From: Kingdonia uniflora
Lineage: Eukaryota; Streptophyta; Magnoliopsida; Ranunculales; Circaeasteraceae
Direction of reading: 5' to 3'
DNA: 64,000 bases
Assembly: GCA_014058105.1 (NCBI GenBank)
Contig: JACGCM010002300.1
Span: forward strand, 682,001 to 746,000
How positions within the stretch are numbered: position 1 is the stretch's first letter; every line of letters starts with the position of its first letter. Positions 23,139-36,104 of the stretch are shown in pieces. The notes beneath the pieces were generated by a model. That model searched no databases and had not been told where the DNA came from. It saw only the letters and a list, made by a program, of their open reading frames with translations. The translations under genes were made by a program, and so were the position numbers.

Positions 23139-24640
23139 CCTTCCTTTAAATTCGAATTCATAAGCCAAGCATTGGAATTTCCCACTCAAATTACGGGAAG
23201 AATCTTAGGAACACACCCATGTGATTTGGTTCACATATGAACATGAGGCTAAGATTTGGTCTCCTACTACTCAACCCGAGGGTCCTTAATTTATACATGC
23301 CACTCTCCCATTCAAAATTTAAAATTATAAAGGCTTCCTCAATTAATACCAGGGGGTATTTACTCATTCTACTTCAATTCCAACTTCGCACTGAAACTTC
23401 ATAGTCTCGACAATGAGGAGATCTCCACAAGTCGCGGCTACGCTCATGAAAGTACCATATAGCAGAGAATACGACAGTAAGGGGACCAAGACAAGCTCCC
23501 TACACTGCAAACAACTCGCGCTGTATAAATGGTGCACAACAAATATCTATCCTTCCCTTACTAAATCATCGCGTACGATAAAATCCAAGCCCATCCTTTT
23601 CATCGAGAAAAAACTTATCCACATCCAAGGCCCCACCACTCATACACTCTGGGGATCATGGCTAGGGGTTGTACCTCTCCTAACAAGCTTCTCAAAATGA
23701 ACCACAAATTCATTAAGAATAATGAGAAGTGCCAAAATGATACGTTCACCATCGCCGCTCTTACAAAAATACTTCTCCAAAGCATGTACCAACACAGTAA
23801 GGTGGGACTTTCTCAAGCCCCACCATCATAACATCACCGATTTCCAATCTCCCTAAGAGAATATTGAAACCTTCCATATATCTTTCTTTTTTATTTTAGG
23901 ATCGAGCCTAGTTTATTTCTTCGTTCAATGCGTGTCATGTATCTATTTTTAATTGAATGAATAAATTTTAAAGTCCTATCTTAACAATATGTTACATTTA
24001 AATTGGGGTATTTTAAAGTCTAGATATGGGTCAAAAATTCACTTTCTTACTCTAAAAATGGTAAACCATAAAACTGAAAGTTTTTAACGATCAACTTTTT
24101 TAGGTTACTGAGGCTGGGGGTTAGGATTTGGCAAAAACTCAAAACTTCAATTTTGTTAAAAATTGAATCTTCTTTTCAAGAAATGGAGTTGACCTCATTT
24201 TGATTAAAATTTTGGGAGTTATCAATGTTTTACTAAGCAACAGTCTAGGATAAATGAAAACTGCATTCTATTTTATTAGCAATATATTGAGACTGTTAGA
24301 CCATGATTTAAGAAAAAGTCAAATATTCACATTTAAGAGTTTTTTAAGACCTTTCTAAATTTCCCTAGAACATTATTTTCTAACTGACGGTTTTTGAGAT
24401 ATGACCCCATGCATTTAGGGTGCCGCTAGATAGAAATTTGGATTCCTCGCCTTACCTCTCTAATAATATTCTACTATTTGATCTCTCAAGTTAGTTAATT
24501 TCATTTTCATTCCATCCTATGGATCTAGAGACTATTATCATACCTGAGTAGCATTATTCTTTACTTTTATTAGAAAGGCGATGTGAGCCCATATATGCCT
24601 AGCATGCTACACAGAGGGGATGGAGTTTGATGTTTTACAC
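23139..24640. other. Degenerate sequence, unassigned
   Basis: A 95-codon plus-strand frame at 23413-23700 has no recognisable domain. The rest is AT-rich without clear coding signal. Confidence 0.4.
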
Positions 24641-25760
24641 TGAGACCAATTTCTTTTGCGGAGATTTAGTTGACTGTTTCTATCAGAGCATCACTTTTGT
24701 AGATTGATCACGAGTTATGACGCTTAACTGGGAGGGACGGGTACCTATTATTTTTAATAGAACATTTTTACGAGCAGTCGCCAGAGTAGCACCAGTTCTA
24801 GATTTTGTCCATCACAGACAAGCTTTGAGCTGCAAAGACTATTTGAGAGAGATTGTATTGTATGAGATAACAACATGGATGAGGGTAAACTCCCTATCTC
24901 AAGTTTCTTCACCAGACAGTTAGCCATCCTCTATTGGTTTTATGGAAATATCCAAGCTTTATGTCGACCGACCAACATTAGAATCGGGGGACTAGAGTTT
25001 TACGTATTCTATATCAGGATATCCTAGGTTATGATCTTATCAATGACATTAAAAGTAGCATTCACCAGTGTGCTACAAATTTTCATTCAGTTATGGCAGA
25101 GGGGAGTGAGGTTATATACCACCTACCAGGTTTTGTGACTTTTATTATTTAATATATCGACCCATTAGTGGTTCGAGCAGCAGATATGGTTCTTTTGAAA
25201 CCTTTGGACATTTCACAGAAGTTGATTGGGTGTATAAGAAATGCTTAAATGGTTCATGGAGGAGACTATTGGGAGACACCTTGTCAGATTCTTGAGCACG
25301 AGCACGATAGTCCATTGCATGCCTGGAATGTAAACGTCTATCATAATGATGGCGAGGAGAAGCCTATGGAGGACCCAGAGGAGGTACAGTTTGAGGATTT
25401 TGATAAGGAAGTACTAGAGGTTATCGACGTACATCAGCTAGTTGGCATGGGCAGTACCCCAGATCATGACTATGAGTAATGACATGCATTTATATTTATC
25501 TTTGAGTATTTTTCTTTCAATTATCTTTATATACATATATATATATATGGTTTTTCAGTCAATAAAGATTTTTTAGTACAATTACATGTCTGGTGGATCT
25601 TATTGGTGACATATCTCATGCTGGCAACGTTTACTCTTACCCTTTCATTTCTTTTACTTTACTTATCATATATCTGTTCACATTGAGGACAATGTTTAGT
25701 TTAACTTTGGGGGTGGGGAATCATCTTCAAGTTCTTAGATAAAATCGATACACTCAGTAT
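24641..25760 (+). mobile_element. Possible Athila-like gypsy 3' remnant
   Basis: Two plus-strand frames (24717-24923 and the acidic 25249-25479, rich in Glu/Asp) have no domain I can name. At 25679-25720 the phrase CATTGAGGACAATG followed by TTTAACTTTGGGGGTGGGG strongly resembles the untranslated segment after the last ORF of Athila-type elements. No LTR pair was found. The assignment rests on that signature. Confidence 0.35.
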
Positions 25761-26844
25761 AACTGGTAAAGTATAGTTAATTAGTCTATGATTCCAAATA
25801 ACTCTAAATAAGCTTTTAGATTAAGTAGTTAGGAGAATAAAAAGAATCCTTAGAGTTTTGACTGTTTAATGAGATTATGGAATAATATGCCAAAATTGGA
25901 AGAAAAAAAACTTAAGATACTATAATAGATATTAATTATTTTCTCAAATTATAGAGTTTGAAATTTCTTGAAAGGAAATGCACTTCACACCAGTAAAGGT
26001 ACTTGTCCAAAGAAATTATTAAGAGGCACTTAACCAATCCAGAGAGAGTAACAAACTCACTACCTGAAATAGTTTATTAGCAAATAATACGATGTGCATA
26101 ATTTAAACCCTTTTTACAGGTATTTTTGGTTGTCCTGAGACCCATTTTGTATATTTATTACCTAGTTACCTCATTTTCAGGTTCTCAATTCTACTGGACT
26201 CAATTTGGCAAAAAAATGGGCAATCAGAGCTAAATTGGCCCAAAAACCGTACTAAGGAATTCCAACAGTTCAGCAAAGCAGTTTTTATCAGAATTACTCT
26301 AGTTGGGCTACATGAAAATCAAGATCATCACAGAGACAAGGGAACAAGAGGATGGATGTTAATTCATACTTCAATCATCAAGCGAAGCAAAGCCCAAAAG
26401 TTTGGAGATTTTTGGCCACAACTCACCAATGATCGCCGCCAGCACAAGGCAAGCTACTAGCGATCGTCAGCCATCGGTTGTAGAAAGCTATAAAAAATTT
26501 GGCACACATCCCGAGGTGATCTAAGAAGAGTAAAACTTTATCGAATGCTTATTTATCACTACTGGAGAACACTAGAGGTGGTTAAGACACTTTAAACCAC
26601 AGGGTTTTCTTTTTAATGTTCTGTTCTCCCTCTCCAAATCTACTTTTCATTTTTGTAAGATTTTGGAGAACCGGAGAGCTGAGTTTGTATCTCAATACTC
26701 TAAGTTTAAGTTTAATGAAATTTAGTTTGTTATTTTTCATTGATCTTGCTTGTTAAGATATTGTAGGGCTAATCCCCTCATATTAGATCTGAGGAGGAAG
26801 CTTTATAGATGTATGTTAGGATTTTCTTATAGGTTATAGGTTAT

Positions 26845-26874
26845 AGGTCTAACATATAGGTCTATGTTAGACCT
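26845..26874. repeat. Short perfect hairpin with local repeats
   Basis: AGGTCTAACATA, six-base loop TAGGTC, then TATGTTAGACCT: a 12-bp perfect stem. It lies in a run of ATAGGTTATAGG and CTATGTTAGG words (26815-26895), so slippage plus inversion is the likely origin. Confidence 0.7.
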
Positions 26875-27181
26875 ATAGACCTCTATGTTAGGGTTGTTCT
26901 ACAACTTTCTAGATCACAACAAGTTGGGAGAGGAGAAGAACAAATCTAACCAAGAAGAGGGATTGGTGTCCTGAAAAGGAACTAACTTAGTGACCTTAAG
27001 ACCTAGGAATTATTCTTGTCTCCAACAAGGAGCAAGCCATAGGTTAGCAACCTAGGATTTAAGTCTAGATCCTAATGGATTAGACTCTAATTTGGTCCTA
27101 GCGGAAAGTTCAAAAAAAAATTCAAAACACCACGAATTCATCTTGAAAGAGAAATTTAAGGAGACGACCAAAAGTTTAATG

Positions 27182-27570
27182 ATACTTGGGGGCGACTTCA
27201 AAGTTTTTTAAAGTTCCTTGATTTGGGCAAACCCAAGTGTCATGAATAATATTCAAATAAATTAAACACTTGGGGGTAACCTCGGAGCCGACCACTTGGA
27301 TTCGTTTAGGCTCAACCCCATGTATTCGGATACTTGGGGGCGACCTCGAAGCCTTATAAACTTCCTGATATGGGCAACCATAAGTATCTAGTCAGTACTT
27401 TGACCTGAATTATACTTGGGGGTGACCTCGAAGTTTTTCAAAGTTCTTTGATTTAGGAAAACCCAAGTGTCATGAATAATTGAGCAGATTAAACACTTGA
27501 GGGTGACCTCGGAGCCGACCACTGTGCTTCGTTTAGGCTCAACCCATGTATTCGGATACTTGGGGACAAC
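27182..27570 (+). repeat. Composite tandem repeat of Tat remnant B
   Basis: ACTTGGGGGCGAC-like phrases occur at about 27182, 27264, 27329, 27412, 27492 and 27557. Corresponding units are spaced 228-230 bp apart (27182/27412, 27264/27492, 27329/27557), giving a higher-order unit of about 229 bp present about 1.7 times. The core matches the 195-bp repeat of element A. Confidence 0.8.
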
Positions 27571-27849
27571 CACATAAACCTTCTAAACCTTACAAAATAT
27601 TAAATACAGCAGTTCATATCGTCACATATACATTCTAGCATAGAAAATTGACATATGATTCAATTAAAGGTATCCCCCAGGTTCAAAATAACGTGAACAA
27701 AACAAAAAGACTGATACATAATACAAAACAGTCTAAACCTGTACATTATTACACGAGGGGATCATTGGGATCTGCCTTAACAGATTCTTCAACAGCTGTT
27801 TTATTCGGGAGATCAACTTTAAGAATAGTCGATTCCTGCTCGACGATCG

Positions 27850-28993
27850 GCTAAGCACTTGAAGGACTGAGAATTAGCTCAGGAGTTTGGGCCATGTCAC
27901 CAACAATAGCACCTGCGAGTACCTCCAGAGGGTAACACTCGAAGGTGCCAGGATCATAGACAACTTCATTAATAAATCTCTTCAAAGTGTTCTTCATCTA
28001 ACACTCTCACTCCAAGTTCGTCCGTCCGAAACTTGGCATGATTAGACTTCAGTTTTCCCTCGAGCTCCACCACCTTCTTTGCATGCTCACCAACCATCGC
28101 CACCTTTTCTCTCAGTGCCTCCACTCGAGCCTGATAAAATTTTCGTTCCAACTCAATCATGTGGGTGTTCAATGACAGAATAGTCCCCTCAACCACATCA
28201 GCAGACTCCTTCACCTCCTTAAGACTCTGGGTCGAGGCTTTTTAAGCTTTCCTAAAGCACGTTCCCTAGGCTAAAACCTCACAAAGATACCTATTAGAAG
28301 TGAACCAAAACCTGCAAGCAAAAATTTAAGTTAGGGGCAAGGCGTGAAAGATATATACATGCTTAAGAGAAGATTTAAACCGTCGACCAGCTTCATCTAG
28401 ATCCAACATGCAGACCTGAACCAGTGACTCTTTCATAGCTCGGGCAGATTCCTCCTTCTCTGCCATGAGCAGGGCATCATTTCCCTCATCCTCACTAACT
28501 TTGAGCTGATCTCGAGCTGCTTTAGGGGAAAATGGGCATGAGGTTTCGAAGCCAAAACTTCCCTGGCCTTACTTTCCTCCTTTACTTCAGCCTTTGGCAC
28601 CTCTTTGGGAGAGTTGACCTTTTTTGTCGAGCTCAGGGAAGTACCCAAACTTGTATTAGCTTGCTGGTTCCTAGGAATGAAGGTCATTTTTGGCCTCGTC
28701 ATGTTAGTTGAACTTTCTTTGAACTTTGAGAGTCTCTTTTTTCTTTGGCCCTTGTGCGCTCAATGGACCTTTGATAAGTCGATCCTTCTTTTTCTTCCTA
28801 TTTTTTTAATTTTTAACCTTCGACTAATCTCGTTAAATGTTCGCCGTTCTCGTCTATCAAGTCGTCTAGATAACGACGCCTATCGGGAACACCATTTTGA
28901 GGCTCTGCAAATAATAAGAAAACTTTTTACCGATTAGATACAAACAAAAGTCAAAGGTAAATACAAGCTACATAAATAAAAGTACCTACCAGG
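27850..28993 (-). pseudogene. Antisense ORF of B, downstream part
   Basis: Minus-strand frames. 28702-28433 (MTRPKMTFIPRNQQA) is lysine/glutamate-rich. 28214-27969 (MKESADVVEGTILSLNTHMI) is strongly helical, with heptad-like Leu/Val spacing (REKVAMVGEHAKKVVELEGK) that suggests a coiled coil. The position matches 14590-13868 of element A. The upstream half of the frame lies on the other side of element C. Confidence 0.55.
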
Positions 28994-29490
28994 TAATCCA
29001 CAATCGAATTAAGATTGTCCTAATCGAATTAAGATTATCCTAAGAACACAAATTTTGTAGGTAAAACTTCTCAAAAAGAGTTTCAATTGCTCAAAATTTG
29101 ATTACAATGAATTCCTCTTGATCTTTCTCTGGATCTCTGGATCCCTTTTACATTACTTAGCCTTGCCCTCTTAAAGGTTACAAGTTTTCTAGATTTAACA
29201 TAGGACAAAAATGCCCTTAAAACGACCTAAAACTATGATGAGTCGCGCCTTTGTTCGAACATAACCATTCTCTGTTCGAACAGAATACTCAGAACTAAGT
29301 ATATTCGAATAGACCCTAAAGAGTCTATTTGAATAGACTACTCAGAACAGTCACTATTCGAATAGAACGTTTGTCTATTTGAACAAAAGACTCATAACTT
29401 GTTCTGTTCGAATAGAAAAAATGTCTATTCGAACAAACTTCATCTTTTATCTATTTCTAAGGGATTTAATGTCTAAATCCTTCTGGATCA
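28994..29490 (-). repeat. 3' LTR of element C
   Basis: Minus strand begins TGATCCAGAAGGATTTAG at 29490. It contains a cluster of TTCGAA-cored palindromes (CTGTTCGAACAG, CTATTCGAATAG) at 29245-29450, and a TGTAATCAAATTTTGAGCAA segment shared with the other copy. A short duplication (TAATCGAATTAAGATT) at 29005-29040 lengthens its end. Confidence 0.85.
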
Positions 29491-29528
29491 TGGTTCCTCC
29501 CTTTAGGAGCCTTCAGCTCCTGCTCAGG

Positions 29529-30800
29529 CTAGAATTGAAGATGAAAAAAAGTGGCGATGCCCAGTTCCCTATTGTGCCACTTCGACTTACTGGGTAGTTG
29601 ACCATTCTTCCCAACTTTGAATGACTCAATACTTTCTCTTCTTGTAGTATGAACCTTCCTCTCTAGAATACCATCCTCTTGGAGTGGATCTTCTCCTTCC
29701 ATCCATAAGTCATTAACTGACGGTAGGCGAGTGTTGATTGTAGAGTCTTCATCTAAAAGAGATGGCTCAAACAGCTTCAAATGGTCGGTATTAATCACCG
29801 AATACATCTTCATAAATGGTGGCAAATCCAATTAGAATGCGTTATCACCAATTTTCTTGAGTATAGTAAACGGACCATAACGGATAGACTTGAGTTTCTT
29901 ACCTTCTCCTTTTAGTCATTCTTTACCCAAATATAACCAAACTAGGTCGCCCTCCTGAAAAGTACACTAAACCCAATGTTTGTCGTATCGAGCCTTATAC
30001 TTCGCTTGAGTCTTCTTTAACTGTACTTCAACTGCCTCATGAACCTTGCTTATATTCTCAATGAAATGTTGAGCTTTAACTTGTTTCTCTTCCTCCTTCC
30101 CTAACTCTGTCTTGTCGTCAAGACTAAAAGCCATATCAAAGGGGATTTAAGACAAGTACCCAAGACAAACTTCAAATGAAGACTTCAAAGTGGAACCATG
30201 AATCGCCTGGTTAAAAGAAAATTGAAGATGCGGTTAACTCTTGTCCCAAGTCTTAGGATGCTTAGAATAAAATCTCCGTAGTAAATAAACCAAAGTGCGA
30301 TTTAGTACCTCTGTTTTCCCGTCAATCTATTAATGAAAGGTAGTACTTCTCTTTAACTTAGTGTTTATCATCTCCTATAATGATCTTTAGAAATGTCCTA
30401 AAAAGTGGTTATCCCTATCAAAAATAATATAATAAGGGAGCCCAAAATACCCCTAGGTGTCTCTAAAAAATAATCGCGTTGTTCCTTCCCCGGTGACCGT
30501 CTTCTAGTATGGAATAAGAACTATTATCTTGCTGAATCGATCTACCACCACAAACAAATAGTCATTCTTACACTTGGTCATAAAAAACCACCCATAAATA
30601 CAACCACAAACAACACGAGCAATATCTACATGCATCTTTGACCCATAGACATAACGCCGTAAATTCAAAAGAGTCTTCTTAACCCAAAAGTGACCTACCA
30701 TCCAGGAATAATGTGCCTCTCTAATCTAATGTAAATAGTTTCCACCATCAGGAATACATAGTAGATTACCTCTGTAAATCAAATCATCCTTCAATTCATA
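29529..30800 (-). pseudogene. Integrase and chromodomain-like end of element C
   Basis: Minus strand: GHFWVKKTLLNLRRYVYGSK with the zinc-binding N-domain histidine, ARVVCGCIYG, then the integrase core YLFVVVDRFSKIIVLIPY (30560-30504). The last block, 29831-29529, reads DLPPFMKMYSVINTDHLKLF, a linker, and ILERKVHTTRR, SFKVGKNGQLPSKSKWH. The final motif has the spacing of a chromodomain (I-L-x-x-R..., F-x-V-x-W-x-G). Tail domains of this kind steer integration to marked chromatin in chromoviruses; that role is inferred. Stops are present in the middle. Confidence 0.75.
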
Positions 30801-30879
30801 CTCACATGTCTTACCTTGCAGCAACTTCTGGTAAATCATACTAAGCTCATTATCATCGTCATACCCTGCAACATACTCA

Positions 30880-32200
30880 GATGGAACAATAGGTTAATCT
30901 GCATAGCTACCAACAAAGCAAAAATAGTTAGTAATGAGAGTCAAGATAACATATCAGCCATTTTGTTGTCCACTCCCTTTTTATACTTGATAACAGTTCT
31001 TATCAAGGTAAATTGTTGCAGATACAATATCCTCTTCATATGGCGAGCTTGATGTGGCTTGAACTGTGTAGATAAGAACTACAACGGATTATGATCAGAA
31101 TGTACTACAACCTCCTTCCCCAATAAGTAATTTCGTCAATGCTTCACTGATTGATATAATGTATAGAACTTTTTATCATAGGTAGGATAATTACGTACTG
31201 ATCCTATAAGCATCTCAAAACGGTAGGCAACCGGCTTCCCATCCTACAATAAAATTGCCCTTAATGTATAGTTTGACGCATATGTCTCGACCTCAAAAGC
31301 CCGCTACAAATTTGGCAATGCTAACACCGGTGTATCTGCAATCTTTTACTTCAGTAACTGAAAGGTTTTTTCATGGTAACCTCCCCACACAACCTTCATA
31401 CCAGCCTTTGTAAAGGAGTGCAACGGTGCGGCAATCTGTGAAAAATGCCGAATAAACATTTATAAATACTAAGAACCCACAAAACTTTTCACTTCCGTCA
31501 CTGTACAAGGTCTAGCCCAATTAGTATGACCGATACCTTCTCTGAATCTACCTTAAGTTTACATCAACTAACAATGAATCCCAAGTACACTAGTTCCTTC
31601 TTCCCAAACTCGCACATTTTCCCATTGAGAAAAGATTATTGTGATCTCATTGCTTCTAATACTTTTCGTATATCTTTGAGGTGATCCTTCCATGTTTGAC
31701 TATATATCAAGATATCATCTAAATACACAATCATAAAATCATCAATAAAAGTGTAAAGTACCTCAATCATCAACCGCATAAATATTGTTGGAGTATTGCA
31801 TAACCCAAAAGGTCAACCACTCAAAAAGTCCTTGTTTGGTCTTAAAGTCGTCTTCCATATATCTTCTTCCCGGATTCTAACTTGATGGTAACCTGACTTA
31901 AGATCTAGTTTGATAAAAAAAATTGAGCCTTCTGTAACTCATGTAAAAGCTTATTAATCTGAGGAAGCAGATAACGATTCTTCACAGTAATCTTGTTCAG
32001 TGCCCGATAATCTATACACATTCTCCAATACCTATTCTTCTTCGGCAATAACAATATTGGTGAACCACAAGATGAGCAACTCGGATTAATAACCCCTTGC
32101 TCGAGGAGCTCTTGTACCTATTTCTTGATCTCATCAGACTTGGTTATAGAAGTTTGATACAACCTAATATTTGGTAGTGGTTAGCCATTCACCAATATAA
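30880..32200 (-). pseudogene. Reverse transcriptase and RNase H of element C
   Basis: Minus strand: RYWRMCIDYRALNKITVKN-like block (32040-31980) and [10 protein letters not shown] region, with the catalytic loop at 31725-31714 reading Tyr-Leu-Asp-Asp inside DDFMIVYLDDILIYS. RNase H sequence follows (about 31350-30900). The YLDD motif is intact, but surrounding stops and frameshifts prevent a full product. Confidence 0.8.
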
Positions 32201-32900
32201 TATCATGCTCTACATCCCTCTTGTGTGGTACCCCTTTTATGCCCATAAACAAGTCTTTATACTCCTCTTACAACTTTTCCATTTCTGTTTGTTGCTTAGG
32301 AAGCATTGCCAAAGTAGACAATACCTTAGCCGACGGACCCCCTTGAACCGGTTGTACCAACAATAATATAAACTTGCCGCTCGCATTAACCAACCTCTTC
32401 ACCTGAGTCACCGTTACTAAATTATTGGTGGTGGACATGCTCCTTACAAGCATTGATATAAAACTCATTTCCTTCCTTCACACTATAATACTTGCGAGCT
32501 CTACTGTAATGAATCGCATCTTGGTCCCAAAGATAAGGGCTACCCAAGATGACTTGACACATATCGAAAGGAACCACCTCATACGTAACCTCGTCAATAA
32601 ACTTTTTAGTAATCGCAAACTTGAACGTACACTGCTTCGTGATCTTTTACTCTGTGTCTTTCTGAATCTAACCCAAACAAAACGGCATAGGATAAACCTT
32701 AGTAGCCAAACCCATCTTCCTCACCACTGCCTCAGAGAATAAATTCTTCTAGCTATCCAGATCAATAATGGCCTCTAATAAGCTCTACTTCACCTGAATA
32801 CTGACATGAAAAAGTTCTTCCCGACTCGCTTCCTCCGTAGCCATAGTCTGCTTAAACATAAGAGTAAACTTAGGATTTAGATTATCTAAATCTAACCTAA
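32201..32900 (-). pseudogene. Protease region of element C
   Basis: Minus strand: a VDxGSQK-like active-site region near 32770-32740, then KKFIDEVTYEVVPFDMCQVI and GSPYLWDQ (32620-32520). An ending HHQ/NLVTVTQVKRLVNASGKFI (32440-32360) follows. Element D has the same segment at 49490-49957. Confidence 0.65.
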
Positions 32901-32959
32901 ATCCGAAAGATAAATAAACGTTGTGGTTAGTGTACATTTCTCTCTCTTGCTCCTCTCCT

Positions 32960-34038
32960 TCTTCAGCCTAAGCTCCGGGTAAAGTTTTTAACATTTATCT
33001 AAAATATGCCTATTTGCCTTACAATAACTGCATTAATTCCTCTTGGATGAAGATCCAACTCCTTTAGACTCCCATTTGTGTTCATTCTTCCAACTAGACT
33101 TGTACCCTGACTTGTTTTTGTCATTTTTTTTGTCACTCTTCAAGAACTTGCCTTTAATAGCAATTACTTTTACGATAGCATCTTCGGTATTCTCCATAGT
33201 AAAGAGCTTCAACTCTCTTTGAATAGATTCTGACAAACCCCCCATATACTTCATGAACACCTTATAATCATCCACATCAATGTCCAAAACCAAAGCTTGG
33301 TTATGAAACTCTATAGTGAACTCTTGTATGGATTGCCCATACTTTTGATAAAATGATGCTATTTGAACCATCTCTCTTGCTCATACCCAATAGGATAAAA
33401 TTACTTCCGCACCAACACCTTAAACTCTTTACAACTCAAGTTTCCTACTTCGTGACGTTTTTTATAGGACTTCTACCACGTGAATGCATGACTTACAAAT
33501 TTTAATGTAAAAAACATATTTTCGAAGGATCTGAATATTCATAAACTAAAAAATAGGTCTCTAACCTATATAACCAATTATTCAATTTCTCAGCATCGAT
33601 TGAACTGTAGAATACTGGAATTTTAATTTTAAAATCGATACGAAGATTACTCATAGGATTAATAGACTTACTAATACCTGATCTCTCCTCAACGGATTCA
33701 GCATCACTAGAATCTTTATCTTCCTCCTCGTTACCCTCGTCACTCTCCTCCACCGTAACTCCTTTCTTATTTTTGCGCTCTTGCCGTTTCCGTGAAGCAT
33801 ATATTTTGGCGAGGTTCACAAGACATAATTACTTTACCAACTCCCCTAAAGTAGTAATTAGGTTAAAAACTTTCATTTTCAACTTCGTAAGTCGATCTTT
33901 AGAATTGCCCATCTTCGAATTTGCCTTCTTTTTCAAGCTAGGTTTTTTATTAATCTTCAACGGATATACTAGAATCTCCTTCGTTTGCTTGAGTCGGTCA
34001 CGTGTATAGACCATAAGCCACAGCCCCCTCCCCCCCAC
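32960..34038 (-). pseudogene. gag of element C
   Basis: 34038-33829 begins MGGRGLWLMVYTRDRLKQTK. 33819-33502 holds an acidic linker and KIPVFYSSIDAEKLNNWLYR, the start of the retrotrans_gag domain. 33371-33033 holds FYQKYGQSIQEFTIEFHNQA and a lysine/serine-rich tail. A zinc-knuckle-like CSYCKANRHILDKC lies at about 33030-32990 with the CCHC order C-x2-C-x4-H-x4-C preserved. Frames are broken between blocks. Confidence 0.8.
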
Positions 34039-34073
34039 TCAGAATTGTTACTTGAAAATCTGATACCACTTTA

Positions 34074-34615
34074 TCCACAATCAAATTGAGATTAACCTAA
34101 TCGAAGAATTATTATGAATAACACAAAATTGGTGGATAAAACCTCCCAAAAAGAGCTATAATTACTCAAAATTTGATTACAATAAATTCCTCTCTTGATC
34201 TCTCTCTGGATCTCTGGATCCCTTTTACATTGCTTAGCCTTACCCTCTTAAAGGTTGCAAGTTTCCTAGTTTCAATATAGGATAAAAATGCTCTTGAAAT
34301 GACCTAAAGATATGATAAGTGGCACCTCTATTCGAACAAAACCATTCTCTATTCGAACAGAATACTCAGAACTGAGTATATTCGAATAAACCCAAAAGTC
34401 TATTCGAATAGACAACTCAGAACATTGTTTATTCAAATAGACCCAAAATTCAATTCAAATAAACTACTTAGAATAATCTCCATTCAAATATAATATTTGT
34501 CTATTCTAACAGAAAACTCATAACTTGTTTTGATCGAATATAACAAATGTCTATTCGAACATACTTTACCTTTTGTCTATTTCTAAGGGGTTTAATGTCT
34601 AGATCCTCCAGATTA
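34074..34615 (-). repeat. 5' LTR of element C
   Basis: Minus strand starts TAATCTGGAGGATC at 34615 and ends GATTGTGGATAAAG at about 34074, next to the TGGTATCAGA primer site. It has the same TTCGAA palindrome cluster (34320-34560) as the 3' copy. Confidence 0.85.
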
Positions 34616-35400
34616 CTAGGATTATATATCTTATTCTTCAACCTGAGTTCTTCCTCACCTTCGAGAAGCTCATAGTTACCATCTACAACCACTAGATTAA
34701 TATACCACCCTCAACCATTGGAGCACAAATCGAATAACCAAAGTTTTTTGAGATTGCACTGAATATGATACGACTCACCACCTGGGTTGCTTTTTATCTA
34801 ATATAAGTCAACAATATCCCCACATCCAGCCAAGGGTTTGCCTTAGCTTTTAGCTCCTCATTTAAAGCTTCAATGATTTGTATCATCACATAGAAGTTGT
34901 CATTCATCTGGCAAAAGACAACATCCCTAAAGATCAACACTTCTTTAACAAGTCGGCGTAGAGGGAAACTCCCTCTTTAGATCGTTTTTGAATGAGAACG
35001 ATGTATGACAAGGAATCGTGTCAAAACCATTTCCCACAAGGTTATATTTTTTCAAAAATCTGGTCAACCCCTTTTGTTTTCGAGCATCAACCGGTCCATC
35101 CCCCACATCATCATTAGTTCCCCTATTACCATCTTCATCAACCCCTTCGTCATCATCCTCCCCGGCACTCTCTTCTATCACTAGTGCCTTATCCCCTTTC
35201 AGTTTGATGCCTCATACTCAGGCACGATAATGGCAAGAGGTACATTATCTGTTATCTGCAACTCCTCAATATCGATATCATTACCTTAACCCCTCCCAGA
35301 GGATGATGGTTTATTTAAAACCTCTTCTACCTCATCAATTAATCACATCATTGGTTCTCGAGTGCACATCTGTTACCCTAGAGAGAAAGGGGAATAAATT
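34616..35400 (-). pseudogene. Antisense ORF of B, upstream part
   Basis: Minus strand: an acidic start, MIEESAGEDDDEGVDEDGNR (35181), then LTRFLKKYNLVGNGFDTIPC (35080-35020) and LWLFDLCSN-like sequence at about 34740. These match LDRFVAKSGLS and PWLFDLCS of the element A antisense ORF in order and spacing. The frame is then cut by element C at 34615. Confidence 0.6.
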
Positions 35401-35849
35401 AGCTTGATACATTCGAGATAAACCCCTCACTAACTGTAGAACATGTATTCAGAATTGAGTCGAAGACGAACGAAAAGGAAATTGAAAACACTGAAGATCG
35501 AGGCTTCCAGTCACTGCAATTTCCTTAAGACAGATTTTACCCCTGCGTATGGTGTTTCACAGTTTTCACAGTGCCTATCTCCCAAGATACAATGATCGAA
35601 TCGTGAAGCACTCAAGTCGATACGTCTGTCGAACTATCTGTGATTTTACTCTCAAGAAGGAAGGAATGAAAAAGAGGAAATGAGATTCCGATATTTTTCT
35701 GTGTGTCAAACACATCAAGAATGATTGTTTAAATAAAGAAGAAGGTGTCATTTAGAAGCACCTATAAATAGGGTTGCGTTCCAAGATACATCCCTGAGAA
35801 AAGTTGTGTCTTTTGAAGATAACTGCATGTTTTATTCAAATAGGCGTAT

Positions 35850-36104
35850 TCGAATGGAATCTATAAAATAGTCCAAATGGGTCATGGGTTGGTTCGTGCA
35901 TGCAAGCCCATGGGCATCCCCATAGCAAGTCTTCACACACTCACCTCACACACTTGTGAGGGCACCACTTGCTTACACATGTTATACATGTGTAACCCAA
36001 TATAAAGTGAAAATACTCTTTTCACTTATTCAATGTGGGACTAACAGTAATCACCAAGGTTTTATTCAAGCCACAATGAAAAACACATACATTTTTTTCC
36101 AACA
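35850..36104 (-). repeat. LTR-like fragment with CCCACATTGAATAAG motif
   Basis: Minus strand begins TGTTGGAAAAAAATG at 36104 and contains GTTAGTCCCACATTGAA. The latter is typical of Copia/TRIM LTRs and is also seen at 40650 and in the TRIM at 54236-54841. It also shares CCCATGGGCTTGC with 40785-40800. No partner LTR or target duplication was found. Confidence 0.4.

Larger units (their letters stand above)
28994..34615 (-). mobile_element. Gypsy element C with chromodomain-like tail, complete but decayed
   Basis: Minus-strand element with two LTRs (5' LTR about 34074-34615, 3' LTR 28994-29490). The primer site at 34074-34060 reads TGGTATCAGATTTTC on the minus strand, matching initiator-Met type sites. 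Gag, protease, reverse transcriptase, RNase H, integrase and a chromodomain-like end follow in gypsy order. Flanks are CCAGG (28989-28993) and CTAGG (34616-34620), a target duplication with one change. It is inserted in the antisense ORF of B. It has many stops. Confidence 0.88.
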
